Shown here: piece after piece, positions 17,323 through 26,588 of the stretch
Layout of the letters: every line of letters starts with the position of its first letter
How positions within the stretch are numbered: the first letter of the stretch is position 1
Program-made: the position numbers and the translations under genes
Assembly (NCBI RefSeq): GCF_040564635.1
Contig: NZ_CP159837.1
Coordinates: forward strand, 2,235,001-2,299,000
Reading direction: 5' to 3'
Length of the DNA: 64,000 bases
DNA from: Planktothricoides raciborskii GIHE-MW2
GTDB lineage: Bacteria > Cyanobacteriota > Cyanobacteriia > Cyanobacteriales > Laspinemataceae
Notes under the pieces: model-generated
Databases searched by the model: none
What the model saw: the letters and a program-made list of their open reading frames with translations, nothing else
What the model was told of the DNA's origin: nothing

Positions 17323-18414
17323 ATGAGATTCTCTTGGCGTTGGTTATTAAGTCTTGGATTCATGGGATTATCCGTAGCGGTTTGGATCAGTCAGCCTGCT
17401 TTATTAGCCAATAGTGCCAGTCAGCCTCCATCCCACCAGGCACAATTAGCAAATCCCGGAACCTTTAACCCTTCTGGTAAATTTGCCCTGGTCAAAACCC
17501 TGGACGACTCAGAACAAGGGCATATCTCTAGAGTCAACGACCTGGCGATTAGTCCCGATGGCAAAGTGCTCATTAGTGCCAGTCGAGATAAAACCATTAA
17601 ACTCTGGAATCTAGAAACCGGCAGATTGATCGCCACCTTAGCCCAAGATGCTAAAGAAGTTTACTCCGTGGCTATTTCTCCCGATGGGCAAACTTTGGCC
17701 AGTGGCAGTGCTGACGAAACCATCAAAATTTGGAAATTGAACCTCAGCGAACTGGCAATCAATTCCGAGACTCCCGTGGCTTCCTTGGAGTTCACCAAAA
17801 AAGCCCACGACTTCGGGGTCAGTGCAGTAGCCATCTCTGCCGATGGGCAAACCCTGGCAACGGCCAGCCCAGATAAGAAGATTAAATTATGGAACCTAGC
17901 CAATCTCGAACAAAAAGATGAGCTTAAAGGCCATAAAAGCTTTGTTTGGGACGTTGCGTTTAGTCCGGATGGTCGCAGCTTGGCCAGCGCTAGTTACGAT
18001 CAAACCGTTAGAATTTGGAACTTAGGCAGAGGGTTTCGTAAACGGGAACTGAAAGGTCACGAGTCCCCAGTTCTCTGTGTGGCGTTCAGTCCTGATGGTC
18101 AAATGCTGGCTAGTGCCAGCAACAATGGCACGATTAAGTTATGGAATTCCCGCACAGGTCAAGTGATTAGTACCCTGGCCAGACATACTTCTACGGTGAT
18201 GTCCCTGCAATTTAGCCCCGATGGACAATATTTAGCCAGTGGGGGTGCAGATAATGCGGTGAAAATTTGGAATCCGACTAATGGTGCGGTTCTGGAAACC
18301 TTGTCAGGCCATATTAATCCTGTGACAGCGGTTGCTTTTACCCCCGATGGTAAGACCTTAGTGAGTGGTAGTGCCGATCGCGCAATTAAAATTTGGCGGC
18401 GTGGGGCAAATTAA
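17323..18414 (+). CDS. Secreted or membrane-anchored WD40 beta-propeller protein
   Basis: A protein of 363 residues from ATG 17323, preferred over an upstream GTG at 17305 because GGGGAG sits 10 bp before it. An N-terminal hydrophobic segment (WRWLLSLGFMGLSVAVWI) resembles a signal peptide or anchor, probably cleaved or retained near ALLA. Seven WD40 units follow from about residue 50, with the repeated SPDGQTLASGSADETIKIW pattern, enough for one seven-bladed propeller. Such proteins act as interaction scaffolds; the partner is unknown. The neighbouring SWIM gene starts 80 bp downstream on the same strand and may be co-transcribed. Confidence 0.88.
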   Translation: MRFSWRWLLSLGFMGLSVAVWISQPALLANSASQPPSHQAQLANPGTFNPSGKFALVKTLDDSEQGHISRVNDLAISPDGKVLISASRDKTIKLWNLETGRLIATLAQDAKEVYSVAISPDGQTLASGSADETIKIWKLNLSELAINSETPVASLEFTKKAHDFGVSAVAISADGQTLATASPDKKIKLWNLANLEQKDELKGHKSFVWDVAFSPDGRSLASASYDQTVRIWNLGRGFRKRELKGHESPVLCVAFSPDGQMLASASNNGTIKLWNSRTGQVISTLARHTSTVMSLQFSPDGQYLASGGADNAVKIWNPTNGAVLETLSGHINPVTAVAFTPDGKTLVSGSADRAIKIWRRGAN

Positions 18415-18493
18415 ACCTTGGATTGAGCAATCATCAATAACTAAGAAACGAACTAAGAAAGGAACTAAGAAAGGAACTAAGAAAGGAGAAACC

Positions 18494-19297
18494 ATGACTA
18501 ATTCATACTCTGAAAGCGATAAAGAATGGTGGGCGCAACAATGGGTTGATTTATTAAATTCTTATCGGTTTAAAAAGCGTTTAGAACGAGGGCGTCGCTA
18601 TGCGATGGAAGGAAATGTGCTATCCATTGACTTTTCTGAACAAAAGATCATCGCTAAAGTCCAAGGCACTGAATCCGAGCCTTATGAACTCTCTTTATGG
18701 TTGGATCGGTTTACGGAAGAAGATTGGCAATATGTGGTAAAAAGCTTATCGGAAAGAGCGATATTTTCCGCGAAGTTATTAGCCGGAGAAATGCCTGCTA
18801 ATATTGAGGATATTTTTGCGGCCAATGGCTTAAGGCTGTTTCCGTTTAAATTATCAGAAATTCATTCTCGCTGTAGCTGCCCGGATAAGGCTAATCCTTG
18901 TAAACATATTGCAGCGGTCTATTATTTGTTGGGCGATCGCTTCAGTGAAGACCCATTTTTATTATTTCAATTGCGCGGTCGCAGTCAAGCAGAACTGATT
19001 GCAAAATTGCGTGAAATTCGAGAGATTGAATCCGCAGACAATCCCAATGATACTGATAATTTTATCGAAAAAAATCAGGTAAAATTCGCTCACCCACCCC
19101 TGGATTTAGAAGAATTTTGGCAATACGATCAACCCTTAGATTCTGGCTTAGTGGTCATTGCCCCTCCACCAAGTAGTGAAACGATTTTAGATGTGCTAGG
19201 GCCGGTGGGTTCTTCGGTTGTGACGGAGTATTTGCAAACAGTTTATCCTCTGATTAGTCAGCAGGCAATGCTCGCGGGATTAAATCGAGAGAACTAA
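18494..19297 (+). CDS. SWIM zinc-finger protein
   Basis: A protein of 267 residues from ATG 18494. The frame is open further upstream (to 18365), but that part overlaps the WD40 gene and then reads GTKK repeats. The repeat (GAACTAAGAAAG, 12 bp, about four copies, 18439-18488) ends in AAGGAG and so supplies the ribosome-binding site. The protein has a SWIM motif, CSCPDKANPCKHIAAVYY (C-x-C...C-x-H), which binds Zn and nucleic acid or protein. Its N-terminus WWAQQWVDLLNSYRFKKRLE is typical of SWIM partners of SNF2-type helicases, but no helicase gene is adjacent here. Confidence 0.88.
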   Translation: MTNSYSESDKEWWAQQWVDLLNSYRFKKRLERGRRYAMEGNVLSIDFSEQKIIAKVQGTESEPYELSLWLDRFTEEDWQYVVKSLSERAIFSAKLLAGEMPANIEDIFAANGLRLFPFKLSEIHSRCSCPDKANPCKHIAAVYYLLGDRFSEDPFLLFQLRGRSQAELIAKLREIREIESADNPNDTDNFIEKNQVKFAHPPLDLEEFWQYDQPLDSGLVVIAPPPSSETILDVLGPVGSSVVTEYLQTVYPLISQQAMLAGLNREN

Positions 19298-19308
19298 TAG
19301 ACATTCCT

Positions 19309-19347
19309 GACTTTCATACCGGCATGGTAGATCCCGGTATGAAAGTC
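19309..19347. terminator. Hairpin terminator between convergent genes
   Basis: A perfect 14-bp inverted repeat, GACTTTCATACCGG / CCGGTATGAAAGTC, with an 11-nt loop followed by AAAATTTTCT. It lies between the SWIM gene and the convergent aldo/keto reductase gene and could serve both. Confidence 0.7.
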
Positions 19348-19422
19348 AAAATTTTCTAATAAAAATCCCCGATTCAAACTAGCGGATTAATGGGTAATTT
19401 TTCTCACAGAACCAATGGCAAG

Positions 19423-20385
19423 TTAAAAATCCCACATGACGGGATTATTATCTAAATGCTGAGTTACTGTGCGTCCGATGGCATCAATTTCTGCTAAAGC
19501 TTCGGGGGATAATTTGACCGATGCGGCTTTGGCGTTGGCGATCGCTTGTTCGGCATTTCTTGCCCCAACAATGGCACAAGTTTGAGGTTGAGCAATTAAC
19601 CACGCTAAAGATAACTGAGCTAAGGTACAATTGTGGCGAGCCGCGATGGGTTTTAATGCCTCTAAAGCTTGCTGAACTCGCTGATAGTTGTCTTTCTGAT
19701 AGAATAGTTTATTTTTTGCCCGATGATCGCCTTCGGCAAATTGGTGGTCTGGGCCAAATTTGCCTGTTAATAATCCCTGGGCTAAAGAAGAATAAGCGAT
19801 GATGGCAATATTCTGTGCCACACAATAGGGCATTTGGTCGGTTTCTACTTGTCGCCAGAACAGAGAATAAGGCGGTTGTAAACTATCAATTTGGCCATAT
19901 TGGGCGGCTTCTTCCATTTGCAGACGAGAAAAGTTAGAAACGCCAATGGCGCGAATTTTTCCTTGTTGTTTGAGGTCATTCATCGCCCGCATTGTTTCTT
20001 CGATTGGCACAATTTCGCTGCCAAAACTGCCCGATGGCCAATGAATTTGATACAGATCGATATAGTCAGTTTTCATATTTTTTAAAGAAGATTCGCAGGC
20101 TTTGATTACTTGGTCGTATTTCAGATGATTGGCAAAGACCTTGGTGGCATAAACAACCTGCGATCGCACATCGGACAATGCCTCCGCTACGATTTTCTCT
20201 GAATGACCATTGCCATAAACTGCGGCGGTATCGATGGTAGTAATTCCCGCATCAAATGCCGCCCTTAATGCTTGAATGCTCTGGGAATCTTCAATCCCTA
20301 CCCACATGGCTTTACCGGCTTGCCATGTCCCCATAATAATCGGGGTAATTTTCAGATCGGACTTGCCTAAAGTGCGCGTTTCCAT
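19423..20385 (-). CDS. Aldo/keto reductase
   Basis: A protein of 320 residues with the (beta/alpha)8 AKR fold. The catalytic tetrad is visible as D52, Y57 (DTAAVYGNGHSE), K82 (YATKVF) and H115 (LYQIHWPS). NADPH-binding features include GVSNFS and the C-terminal IVGARNAEQA block. It reduces carbonyl compounds with NAD(P)H; the substrate is unknown. It closely resembles the YajO/Tas-like bacterial branch, often assigned to detoxification of aldehydes. The start ATG at 20385 has a GAAAGAGG-like ribosome-binding site upstream. Monocistronic, convergent with the SWIM gene. Confidence 0.9.
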   Translation of the reverse strand: METRTLGKSDLKITPIIMGTWQAGKAMWVGIEDSQSIQALRAAFDAGITTIDTAAVYGNGHSEKIVAEALSDVRSQVVYATKVFANHLKYDQVIKACESSLKNMKTDYIDLYQIHWPSGSFGSEIVPIEETMRAMNDLKQQGKIRAIGVSNFSRLQMEEAAQYGQIDSLQPPYSLFWRQVETDQMPYCVAQNIAIIAYSSLAQGLLTGKFGPDHQFAEGDHRAKNKLFYQKDNYQRVQQALEALKPIAARHNCTLAQLSLAWLIAQPQTCAIVGARNAEQAIANAKAASVKLSPEALAEIDAIGRTVTQHLDNNPVMWDF

Positions 20386-20478
20386 GTTGGCCTCTTTCCT
20401 GATATTTTCCTGCTATAATTTACCCTAAAATTAATGAATTTTTGGCAATAGCCAACAATCACTTACAAAAATCTAGTG

Positions 20479-21054
20479 ATGGAACTAACTGCTACATTAA
20501 AAGAATGGGCGGTAGCGATCGATGCCCTAACCCAGGGTAAAACGATTTTGCTTCTGCGTAAAGGGGGAATTCACGAAACCGGAGGACGGTTTCAGGTCAA
20601 GGGCGAGAAAGTTTTACTCTATCCGACATTCGAGCATCAAAAACCCGAATTACTTAAATCAGCTTATGCGGAGCAAATCAACCCGGTCGAGTCAACTGGA
20701 CATCCCCAAACTGTCAAGATTACGGCTTGGGCGGAAATTACAGATATTTTCACCCTAAAAACTGACCAAGGGGATGCAATTTTAACTGGGTTATCGCCGT
20801 TTCATATTTGGCGCGATCGCCTGATCCGCGATCGATTTAACTGGAAACCGCACCAACCCCTCTATATTTTATTGTTACGCGCCTACAAACTTGCCGAAAA
20901 CCAGGTAATTTCTGACCCTAAACAATATGGTGGTTGTCGGTCATGGATTGACTTAGCCCAACCCATTTCGCTCAACGGTTCCCAGCCAGTTTTAGACGAA
21001 TCGACTTATCAACAACTTGTGGAGCAAATTCGCCCAATTATTCTATCTAATTAA
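20479..21054 (+). CDS. DUF1802 family protein
   Basis: A protein of 191 residues that begins at ATG 20479; the preceding in-frame GTG would add one residue. The sequence LKEWAVAIDALTQGKTILLL, then RKGGIHETGGRF, followed by LYPTFEHQ, is characteristic of DUF1802, a cyanobacterial/bacterial family without an assigned reaction. The C-terminal half has a PLYILLLRAYKL strand and a YGGCRSWIDL block. There is no signal peptide or membrane segment. The promoter is probably shared in the short divergent gap with the aldo/keto reductase gene. Confidence 0.8.
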   Translation: MELTATLKEWAVAIDALTQGKTILLLRKGGIHETGGRFQVKGEKVLLYPTFEHQKPELLKSAYAEQINPVESTGHPQTVKITAWAEITDIFTLKTDQGDAILTGLSPFHIWRDRLIRDRFNWKPHQPLYILLLRAYKLAENQVISDPKQYGGCRSWIDLAQPISLNGSQPVLDESTYQQLVEQIRPIILSN

Positions 21055-21397
21055 AAAATAACCCAAATCTGAGTATTTCCCTATTTTTTCATTACAGCTT
21101 ATCGAGTGCTACTGAGCGAAATTGGAGTGAACAGAGATTATCAGTGGTAAAACTGAAGCCTATAAGCCATAGCCTATAAGGGTTTAGGCCAAGCGGATGA
21201 TGAGACTCGAACAGAAAGCCAAAGTTCGGGGGGCAAGAGAAATTCCCACTTAGCCGGGGACTACCGGGGGGATTAAGCACGGCATAACTTTCTCCCCTCG
21301 AATCTCCCCTCGAATCTCCCGACTTGATAGCTAAGAACCCCTGTAACCGATTTAGGTGACAGGGGTAAAAGCCTTGACTGGAGAGGGTTTGAGAGTA
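21055..21397. other. Intergenic region before tRNA-Gly
   Basis: Holds a short tandem repeat of TCCCCTCGAATC around 21292-21320 and a GGCTATAAGC-type inverted segment near 21160. Minus-strand open frames here run through the tRNA and are not coding. Downstream processing or termination of the tRNA transcript would fall here. Confidence 0.4.
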
Positions 21398-21469
21398 AGC
21401 GGATGGTGGGACTCGAACCCATGACATTCAGCTTGGGAAGCTGACGTTCTACCACTGAACTACATCCGC
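21398..21469 (-). tRNA. tRNA-Gly(CCC)
   Basis: A 72-nt cloverleaf on the minus strand. Acceptor GCGGATG pairs with CATCCGC and the discriminator is T. The D-arm is TAGTTCAGTGGTAGAAC. The anticodon stem TCAGC/GCTGA encloses TTCCCAA, giving anticodon CCC for glycine. The T-arm has GGTTCGAGTCC. CCA is not encoded. Confidence 0.95.
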
Positions 21470-21875
21470 GTAATTTGGTGACTTTTGTTTCCAAAATCAC
21501 ACTAGAATCACATTATATAACCACAACCCCAGGATTTGTCAAGTAGGGCGGATTCAGATTCAGCGATCGCACCGCATCTCCCGCACCGCAGCACGACCGG
21601 ATCTTGGAACTGACCTCTGGGAAGCGATCGCACTTTTCAGTCTGGTTTATAGCGGTTATTATCGTGATCAAGTACAGAGTTTTTCTGGATTCCCGCATAT
21701 AGCCCTTTGGGTATGGGCTTCGCAAGGACGCGGGAATGACAGGTTTTTTTGTCCTTCATCACTCTGACAAGTGCTTTAAGCATTTGAGAGGTATAGTCAC
21801 GGGTTTAAAGCCGTGACTACAAAGATATGGATGCTAAATGGGACAACAGCCAGCGACAACATTGCCGGGACAACA
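21470..21875. repeat. Intergenic region with a GATTCCCGC...GCGGGAAT palindromic element
   Basis: At 21687-21740 a roughly 54-bp element has ends GGATTCCCGC and GCGGGAATGAC; relatives lie at 28105-28155 and 48702-48725. At 21796-21817 the hairpin GTCACGG / CCGTGAC follows. No protein-like frame is seen. The tRNA-Gly promoter should lie at its left end. Confidence 0.6.
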
Positions 21876-22994
21876 TTAAGCAGTTTTCATGGTTGCTCGA
21901 TCTTGCAGCAAGGTTTTAATCCCCGATTTTTCCAGAATTCCCAAAACTACTCCATTTTCATCAATTACTGGGAGTTCGGTGACTTTATATTCTTCCAGTT
22001 TTGTTACCACTTCCAATAAGTTTTGGGTGGATTTGACAAACTGAATATCCGCTGGTTTCATTAGGGCTTTTACCTGAGTAGTTGGCCATTCGTGGGTGGG
22101 AATATGTTTCATGTCATCTACCAACAGTTCGCCCATAAATTTGCCACTTTCATCGATGACTAAGAACTTGCGCCAGGGGTTTTTGCCAATCACATATTCG
22201 TTAGCAAATTCTCGCAAAGAAAGGTGAGCAAAAATAACTGGACTATCTGGGGTGACAGCATCAGCAGCAGTAAATTTGGTCAACTTATCTTGTACGTTGG
22301 CAGATTGGGCGGCCATGCCAGCATTTTGCAGCAAGAAGGCACCAATTAAGACATTCCAGAAATTGTTAAAGCTACCAAAGAATAACACCGGAATTAAGCC
22401 AGAAATAATCGCCATCCAGCCGAAAAATTGACCCACTCGTCCGGCAAATAAAACCCCTTTGTAGGGGTTGCCAGTGATTTTCCAAACCGCTGATTTGAGG
22501 ATGTTGCCTCCATCAAGGGGTAAACCGGGAATTAGGTTAAAAGTACCAATGACCAAGTTGATGTAAGCTAAGAGTTGCACCACCGCCGCGATCGCCCCTG
22601 AAATATTGGTGAATGTACCAATGGCGGTGAAAATGCCAAATAAAATGAAGCTGACCAATGGGCCGGCGATCGCGACCCAAAATGCCTCTCCTGGGGTTTT
22701 GGATTCTCTCTCCAGGGTTGCGAGTCCACCAAATAAAAATAGGGTAATTGATTTAACTTCAATTCCCTGTTTAATCGCCACAAAGCTGTGTCCTAATTCA
22801 TGGGCTAGAACCGAGGTAAATAACAACAATGCGGCGCATAATCCCAAAATCCAGGGTAAAATTATTCCTAAGTTAAATTGAGTAGCTAATTGACTGCCGT
22901 AGCTAAATGTGACTAAAGCTAAGACCAAAAACCAGGAAGAATTGATATAAAATGGGATGCCAAATAAATTACCAACTTTAAAACTGCCGTTCAT
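21876..22994 (-). CDS. Site-2-type membrane metalloprotease (M50) with CBS domain pair
   Basis: A protein of 372 residues. The N-terminal ~220 residues contain about six transmembrane segments with the zinc motif HELGH (residues 65-69) and the second metal-ligand block NLIPGLPLDGG (Asp161). Residues ~240-365 form a CBS pair, a regulatory module that commonly binds adenine nucleotides. The family cleaves substrates within the membrane, for example anti-sigma factors; the target here is unknown. The TGACACCTC-free leader gives no clear operon, and the gene appears monocistronic with an AAGAGGAAA ribosome-binding site before the ATG at 22994. Confidence 0.92.
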   Translation of the reverse strand: MNGSFKVGNLFGIPFYINSSWFLVLALVTFSYGSQLATQFNLGIILPWILGLCAALLLFTSVLAHELGHSFVAIKQGIEVKSITLFLFGGLATLERESKTPGEAFWVAIAGPLVSFILFGIFTAIGTFTNISGAIAAVVQLLAYINLVIGTFNLIPGLPLDGGNILKSAVWKITGNPYKGVLFAGRVGQFFGWMAIISGLIPVLFFGSFNNFWNVLIGAFLLQNAGMAAQSANVQDKLTKFTAADAVTPDSPVIFAHLSLREFANEYVIGKNPWRKFLVIDESGKFMGELLVDDMKHIPTHEWPTTQVKALMKPADIQFVKSTQNLLEVVTKLEEYKVTELPVIDENGVVLGILEKSGIKTLLQDRATMKTA

Positions 22995-23358
22995 AGTTAT
23001 TTCCTCTTAATTCAGCTTGGCGAGGTGTTTTCTCGATTCGTTATTCTCATTGTAACAAACTGTAAAGTTACTGTGTATAGATAATTTTTCGTGTTACCCG
23101 TCCCTTATGGTTCGGTTGTCTCCGTAACCGCCGCCCCACTTATTGAATAAATCAGCTTTATTGCGTAATGCACTAGGCTGAAAAATGCGATTCCCGCAGG
23201 GATCGCTACGCGAATCGCTGTCAACAATTAACCATTAACGGTCAACGGTTATCAAAAACTGTGAAATAATAGTCAGTATAATTTTAACCGCAATCTTGCC
23301 TCGATACCTGAACGAGTGGAGATGCAGTTGTGTTGAACCAAAGGAGTAAGTCAAAAAC
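22995..23358. other. Intergenic region with a palindromic element
   Basis: Divergent promoter region for the M50 protease and UspA genes. At 23187-23218 a 32-bp element has outer arms GCGATTC / GAATCGC, the same arms as the element inside the NrtA-like gene at 11483. A CAACAATTAACCATTAACGG-type repeat follows. No gene seen. Confidence 0.55.
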
Positions 23359-23793
23359 GTGATTCAAAATATCCTCGTTGCCATTGATGGATCTGATTTA
23401 TCAGAGCAAGTGATCGGCACTCTTCATCAAATTAAACTTAGCAGCGATACTAAAATTATCCTGTCTTATGTAATTCCTAATACCGGGGCTGACGTGGACG
23501 TGGCTGCCGATCGCCCGCAAGCGGATCAAGAAGATGTGGCTTATATTCACATGAAAAAGCTCATGGAACCCCTGCAAGCGGAATTTTCTTGCCCCAGTGA
23601 ATTGGAAATTGTCACCGGGGATCCGGCAGAAGAAATTATCCGGTTAGCCAACATATATAAGGCTGATTTAATTGTAATTGGTAGTCGGGGGTTGACGGGG
23701 ATTAACCGAATTTTACTCGGTTCAGTCAGCAGTCAAGTGGTGGCAGATGCTCACTGTTCGGTTTTAGTGGTTAAACCCAAATCAAACCATTAA
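23359..23793 (+). CDS. Universal stress protein (UspA family)
   Basis: A protein of 144 residues, one Usp domain, starting at GTG 23359 with AAGGAG 14 bp upstream. The ATP-binding signature G-x2-G-x9-G-S is present in GSRGLTGINRILLGSVSSQV, and the N-terminal strand is ILVAIDGSDLSE, so it belongs to the ATP-binding subclass. It is a cytosolic stress-response protein; the direct role is not predictable. The nearest gene, an HDAC-family deacetylase 200 bp downstream on the same strand, may or may not be co-transcribed. Confidence 0.92.
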   Translation: MIQNILVAIDGSDLSEQVIGTLHQIKLSSDTKIILSYVIPNTGADVDVAADRPQADQEDVAYIHMKKLMEPLQAEFSCPSELEIVTGDPAEEIIRLANIYKADLIVIGSRGLTGINRILLGSVSSQVVADAHCSVLVVKPKSNH

Positions 23794-23992
23794 ACCATCC
23801 ATAGTGGCAGTGTAGATGTCAAACTTTTCCGACTTTCTTAAAAGATGTTTTCTGATATTTTTTATGTTTAGTCAACTAATCTATAAATAGTAATTAGCTA
23901 TCAGCCATCATGTATCAGCTATCAGGTATCATAAGACGGCTGACGGCTGATACCTGACCGCTGACGGCTGACCGATGAAAATCAAAATTTCT

Positions 23993-24910
23993 ATGAATTT
24001 GCCAATTGTTTACCATCCTAATTACGTCGTACCTTTGCCGGAATATCATCGATTTCCGATGGCCAAATTTAGCCTGCTGCATCAAATGCTGATCGCCGAT
24101 GGAGTGGCAGAACCAGGACAATTTCATGCCCCAACTTTTCCCGCAAAAGAATGGATTTGTCAGGTACACCATTCTGATTATGTCCAAGCCTATTGTAGCG
24201 GCACTTTAGATCAAAAAGCCCAAAGGCGAATTGGTTTACCTTGGAGTGCGGCATTGGCCGATCGCACTTGTATTGCTGTAGCTGGCACAATTTTAACTGC
24301 TGAGTTGGCTTTAAAAACGGGTTTAGCTTGTAATACAGCCGGGGGAACTCATCATGCTTTTCCCAGTTTTGGCTCGGGTTTTTGTATTTTTAATGATATG
24401 GCGATCGCGGCTCGGATTTTGCAACAGCTTGGCCAAGTTAAAAAAGTGCTGATTGTGGATTTAGATGTGCATCAGGGAGATGGCACGGCGGTGATTTTTC
24501 AGGATGACGAAAGCGTGTTTACTTTTTCCATGCATTGTCAAGCCAACTTTCCGGGAACCAAGCAAAAAAGTGATTTAGATGTGCCGTTGCCGGTGGGCAT
24601 GGAAGATGATGAATATTTGCAAACTCTAGCTAGTTATTTACCAGATTTGCTGACTCAAGTCAAGCCGGATTTAGTCATTTATGACGCGGGGGTAGACTGT
24701 CATGTGGGCGATCGCCTGGGGAAACTTTCTCTGAGCGATCGCGGTCTTTTTCGTCGAGAAATGCAGGTACTATCTACCTGTGTAGGTGCAGGTTATCCCG
24801 TCGCTTGTGTCATTGGTGGAGGTTATTGTAACGATATGAATGATTTAGTCTATCGCCATTCTTTGCTGCATCGAGCCGCAACAGAAGTGTTTCAACAGTA
24901 TCGACTGTAA
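23993..24910 (+). CDS. Histone-deacetylase superfamily (acetylpolyamine/acetoin-utilization-like) deacetylase
   Basis: A protein of 305 residues from the Met at 23993 (MNLPIVYHP, the usual family start; the frame opens 6 codons earlier). Zinc-hydrolase motifs are complete: the GGTHHAF histidine pair, DLDVHQGDG with Asp/His ligands, the YDAGVDCH acid, and the active-site Tyr in IGGGY. The bacterial members remove acetyl groups from small molecules or proteins; the substrate is not known. The gene follows a CTGATAGCTGA-type repeat region (23895-23975) that probably separates it from uspA. Confidence 0.9.
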   Translation: MNLPIVYHPNYVVPLPEYHRFPMAKFSLLHQMLIADGVAEPGQFHAPTFPAKEWICQVHHSDYVQAYCSGTLDQKAQRRIGLPWSAALADRTCIAVAGTILTAELALKTGLACNTAGGTHHAFPSFGSGFCIFNDMAIAARILQQLGQVKKVLIVDLDVHQGDGTAVIFQDDESVFTFSMHCQANFPGTKQKSDLDVPLPVGMEDDEYLQTLASYLPDLLTQVKPDLVIYDAGVDCHVGDRLGKLSLSDRGLFRREMQVLSTCVGAGYPVACVIGGGYCNDMNDLVYRHSLLHRAATEVFQQYRL

Positions 24911-25073
24911 AAAAACTCGGCAATCATTACCTTAGTCATCACCTTTTTGTCAAAAAATCGTTAAATTTTTTCGGGAATAGGAGTTACGCAATTATCCAAA
25001 AATATTCCAAAAATAGTATTTTTGCGTAATTTCTGTATAACCATTTACAGTAACCTAAAATAGGAAATAAAGA

Positions 25074-25910
25074 ATGAGTGATCTGTCTCGGCGCCAATTT
25101 ATCGTCATGGGTACTCTAGCCGCAGGGTTTGCAGTTTGTACCCACCCGATTTCTGCCCAAGTTATTACAACAGATAGTGTTGGTTTGGTGGCAGGATTAG
25201 TCCAAATTCCCGTAGCTGATGGAGCAATTCCGGCTTACCGCGCTATGCCAGATCAAGGCAGTAATTTTCCGGTGATTTTGGTAATCCAAGAAATTTTTGG
25301 AGTTCACGAACATCTTCAGGATATTTGTCGCCGGTTGGCAAAATTTGGATATATGGCGATCGCCCCAGAAATGTTTGTCCGGCAAGGAGATGTGTCTAAG
25401 TTACAAACCGTAGAAGAAATTATTTCTCAAGTGGTTTCAAAAGTTCCCGATGCTCAAGTTATGTCCGATTTAGATGCCACAATTGCTTGGGCTAGAAACA
25501 GCGGAAAAGCCAACATGAATCAAGTTGGCATTACGGGATTTTGTTGGGGTGGAAGAATTACTTGGCTTTATGCAGTGCATAATCCAAATATTCAAGCGGG
25601 AGTCGCTTGGTATGGTCGGTTAGTCGGTGATTCTTCTCCCTTGACTCCGCAGCATCCGATTAATGTTGCGGCAAATTTAACGGTGCCAGTTTTGGGACTT
25701 TATGGTGGCAATGATGAATTAATTCCGATGGATACTGTTCAGAATATGCGGCGCATTTTGTTCCAGGGTAGTAGTCAATCGGATATCTTCGTTTATCCCG
25801 GTGCGCCTCACGGTTTTTTGGCCGATTATCGTCCGACTTATCGACAAAAAGAAGCCAGAGAAGCCTGGGGGCGAATGATTGGTTGGTTTAAACGAAATGG
25901 CGTAGGCTGA
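25074..25910 (+). CDS. Dienelactone hydrolase family protein with Tat signal
   Basis: A protein of 278 residues. The N-terminus LSRRQFIVMGTLAAGFAVCT ending in SAQ is a twin-arginine signal with a likely AxA-type cleavage site near residue 28, so export to the periplasm is expected. The mature part is an alpha/beta hydrolase with the DLH nucleophile elbow GFCWGG (Cys157) and a plausible triad with Asp214 (GNDELIP) and His246 (PHGF). The family hydrolyses dienelactones and other esters. A secreted form does not fit intracellular aromatic degradation, so the substrate is open. Confidence 0.88.
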   Translation: MSDLSRRQFIVMGTLAAGFAVCTHPISAQVITTDSVGLVAGLVQIPVADGAIPAYRAMPDQGSNFPVILVIQEIFGVHEHLQDICRRLAKFGYMAIAPEMFVRQGDVSKLQTVEEIISQVVSKVPDAQVMSDLDATIAWARNSGKANMNQVGITGFCWGGRITWLYAVHNPNIQAGVAWYGRLVGDSSPLTPQHPINVAANLTVPVLGLYGGNDELIPMDTVQNMRRILFQGSSQSDIFVYPGAPHGFLADYRPTYRQKEAREAWGRMIGWFKRNGVG

Positions 25911-25941
25911 AGATAATTTTTTCCCAGATATTTGTTTTCAG

Positions 25942-25994
25942 ACCACGGGTTAAACCCCGTGGCGACATGAAATAAGTCCGCGAAAAGCGGACTT
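25942..25994 (+). terminator. Two hairpins downstream of the hydrolase gene
   Basis: First hairpin: CCACGGG / CCCCGTGG. Second: AAGTCCGC / GCGGACTT with an A-rich 5-nt loop, followed by ATCTTAATTT. Placed just after the gene end, they are probable terminator or processing structures. Confidence 0.5.
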
Positions 25995-26101
25995 ATCTTA
26001 ATTTGATCTAATGCTAATGGTTTTAACCTGTGCTTACTGCCTTTAAATATTAATACTAATCTTTGAGTTTGGTATTAAATTATATTATAATAATAATTTA
26101 G

Positions 26102-26488
26102 ATGAGTTTAGAAAAAATTAGATTAATACCAATTGATTATATGCTCAATTTGCATGGCAGCTATAGTAAAAACATTAACTTACCATTTGATCCAATAAAA
26201 AACTTTTGCACCAAATGGCAAGTAAGTGAATTGGCTTTATTCGGTTCTGTATTGCGGGACGATTTTCGCCCGGATAGCGATATCGATTTGCTAGTTACAT
26301 TTAGTCCTGATGCTGATTGGAGTTTATTCGATCATATTCAAATGCAGCAAGAATTAACCACAATTTTGCAAAGAAAAGTTGATTTGGTGAGCAAACGGGC
26401 GATCGCCAGAAGTCAAAACCAGATTCGTCGTCAGGAAATTTTATCAACGGCTCAAGTTATTTACCCCACTAATACTTATGTCAAATAA
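26102..26488 (+). CDS. MNT-domain nucleotidyltransferase (MntA-like antitoxin)
   Basis: A 128-residue minimal nucleotidyltransferase with the GS...DxD signature LFGSVLRDDFRPDSDIDLLV and the helical QRKVDLVSKRAI tail. Family members paired with HEPN proteins (HepT) act as antitoxins that AMPylate the toxin. The downstream HEPN partner is present only as a 36-codon remnant overlapping this gene by 11 bp. It is therefore an orphaned antitoxin half of a degraded HepT/MntA module (inference). Confidence 0.82.
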   Translation: MSLEKIRLIPIDYMLNLHGSYSKNINLPFDPIKNFCTKWQVSELALFGSVLRDDFRPDSDIDLLVTFSPDADWSLFDHIQMQQELTTILQRKVDLVSKRAIARSQNQIRRQEILSTAQVIYPTNTYVK

Positions 26489-26588
26489 GCGAGATATTGC
26501 AACTCTTTTAGATATTCAGCGGGCATCTCAAAAGATTGGTCAATCATTCATTATGAAGAACGACACCGATCGCAATGTCCACATTTGA
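26478..26588 (+). pseudogene. Truncated HEPN (HepT-like) toxin gene
   Basis: Overlapping the MNT gene end, ATG at 26478 opens 36 codons, MSNKRDIATLLDIQRASQKI and on, resembling the first helix of HepT (DUF86) proteins. It then runs antisense into the 3' end of recQ and stops at TGA 26588. The normal ~110-residue HEPN fold with its R-x4-6-H motif is missing. Confidence 0.5.
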
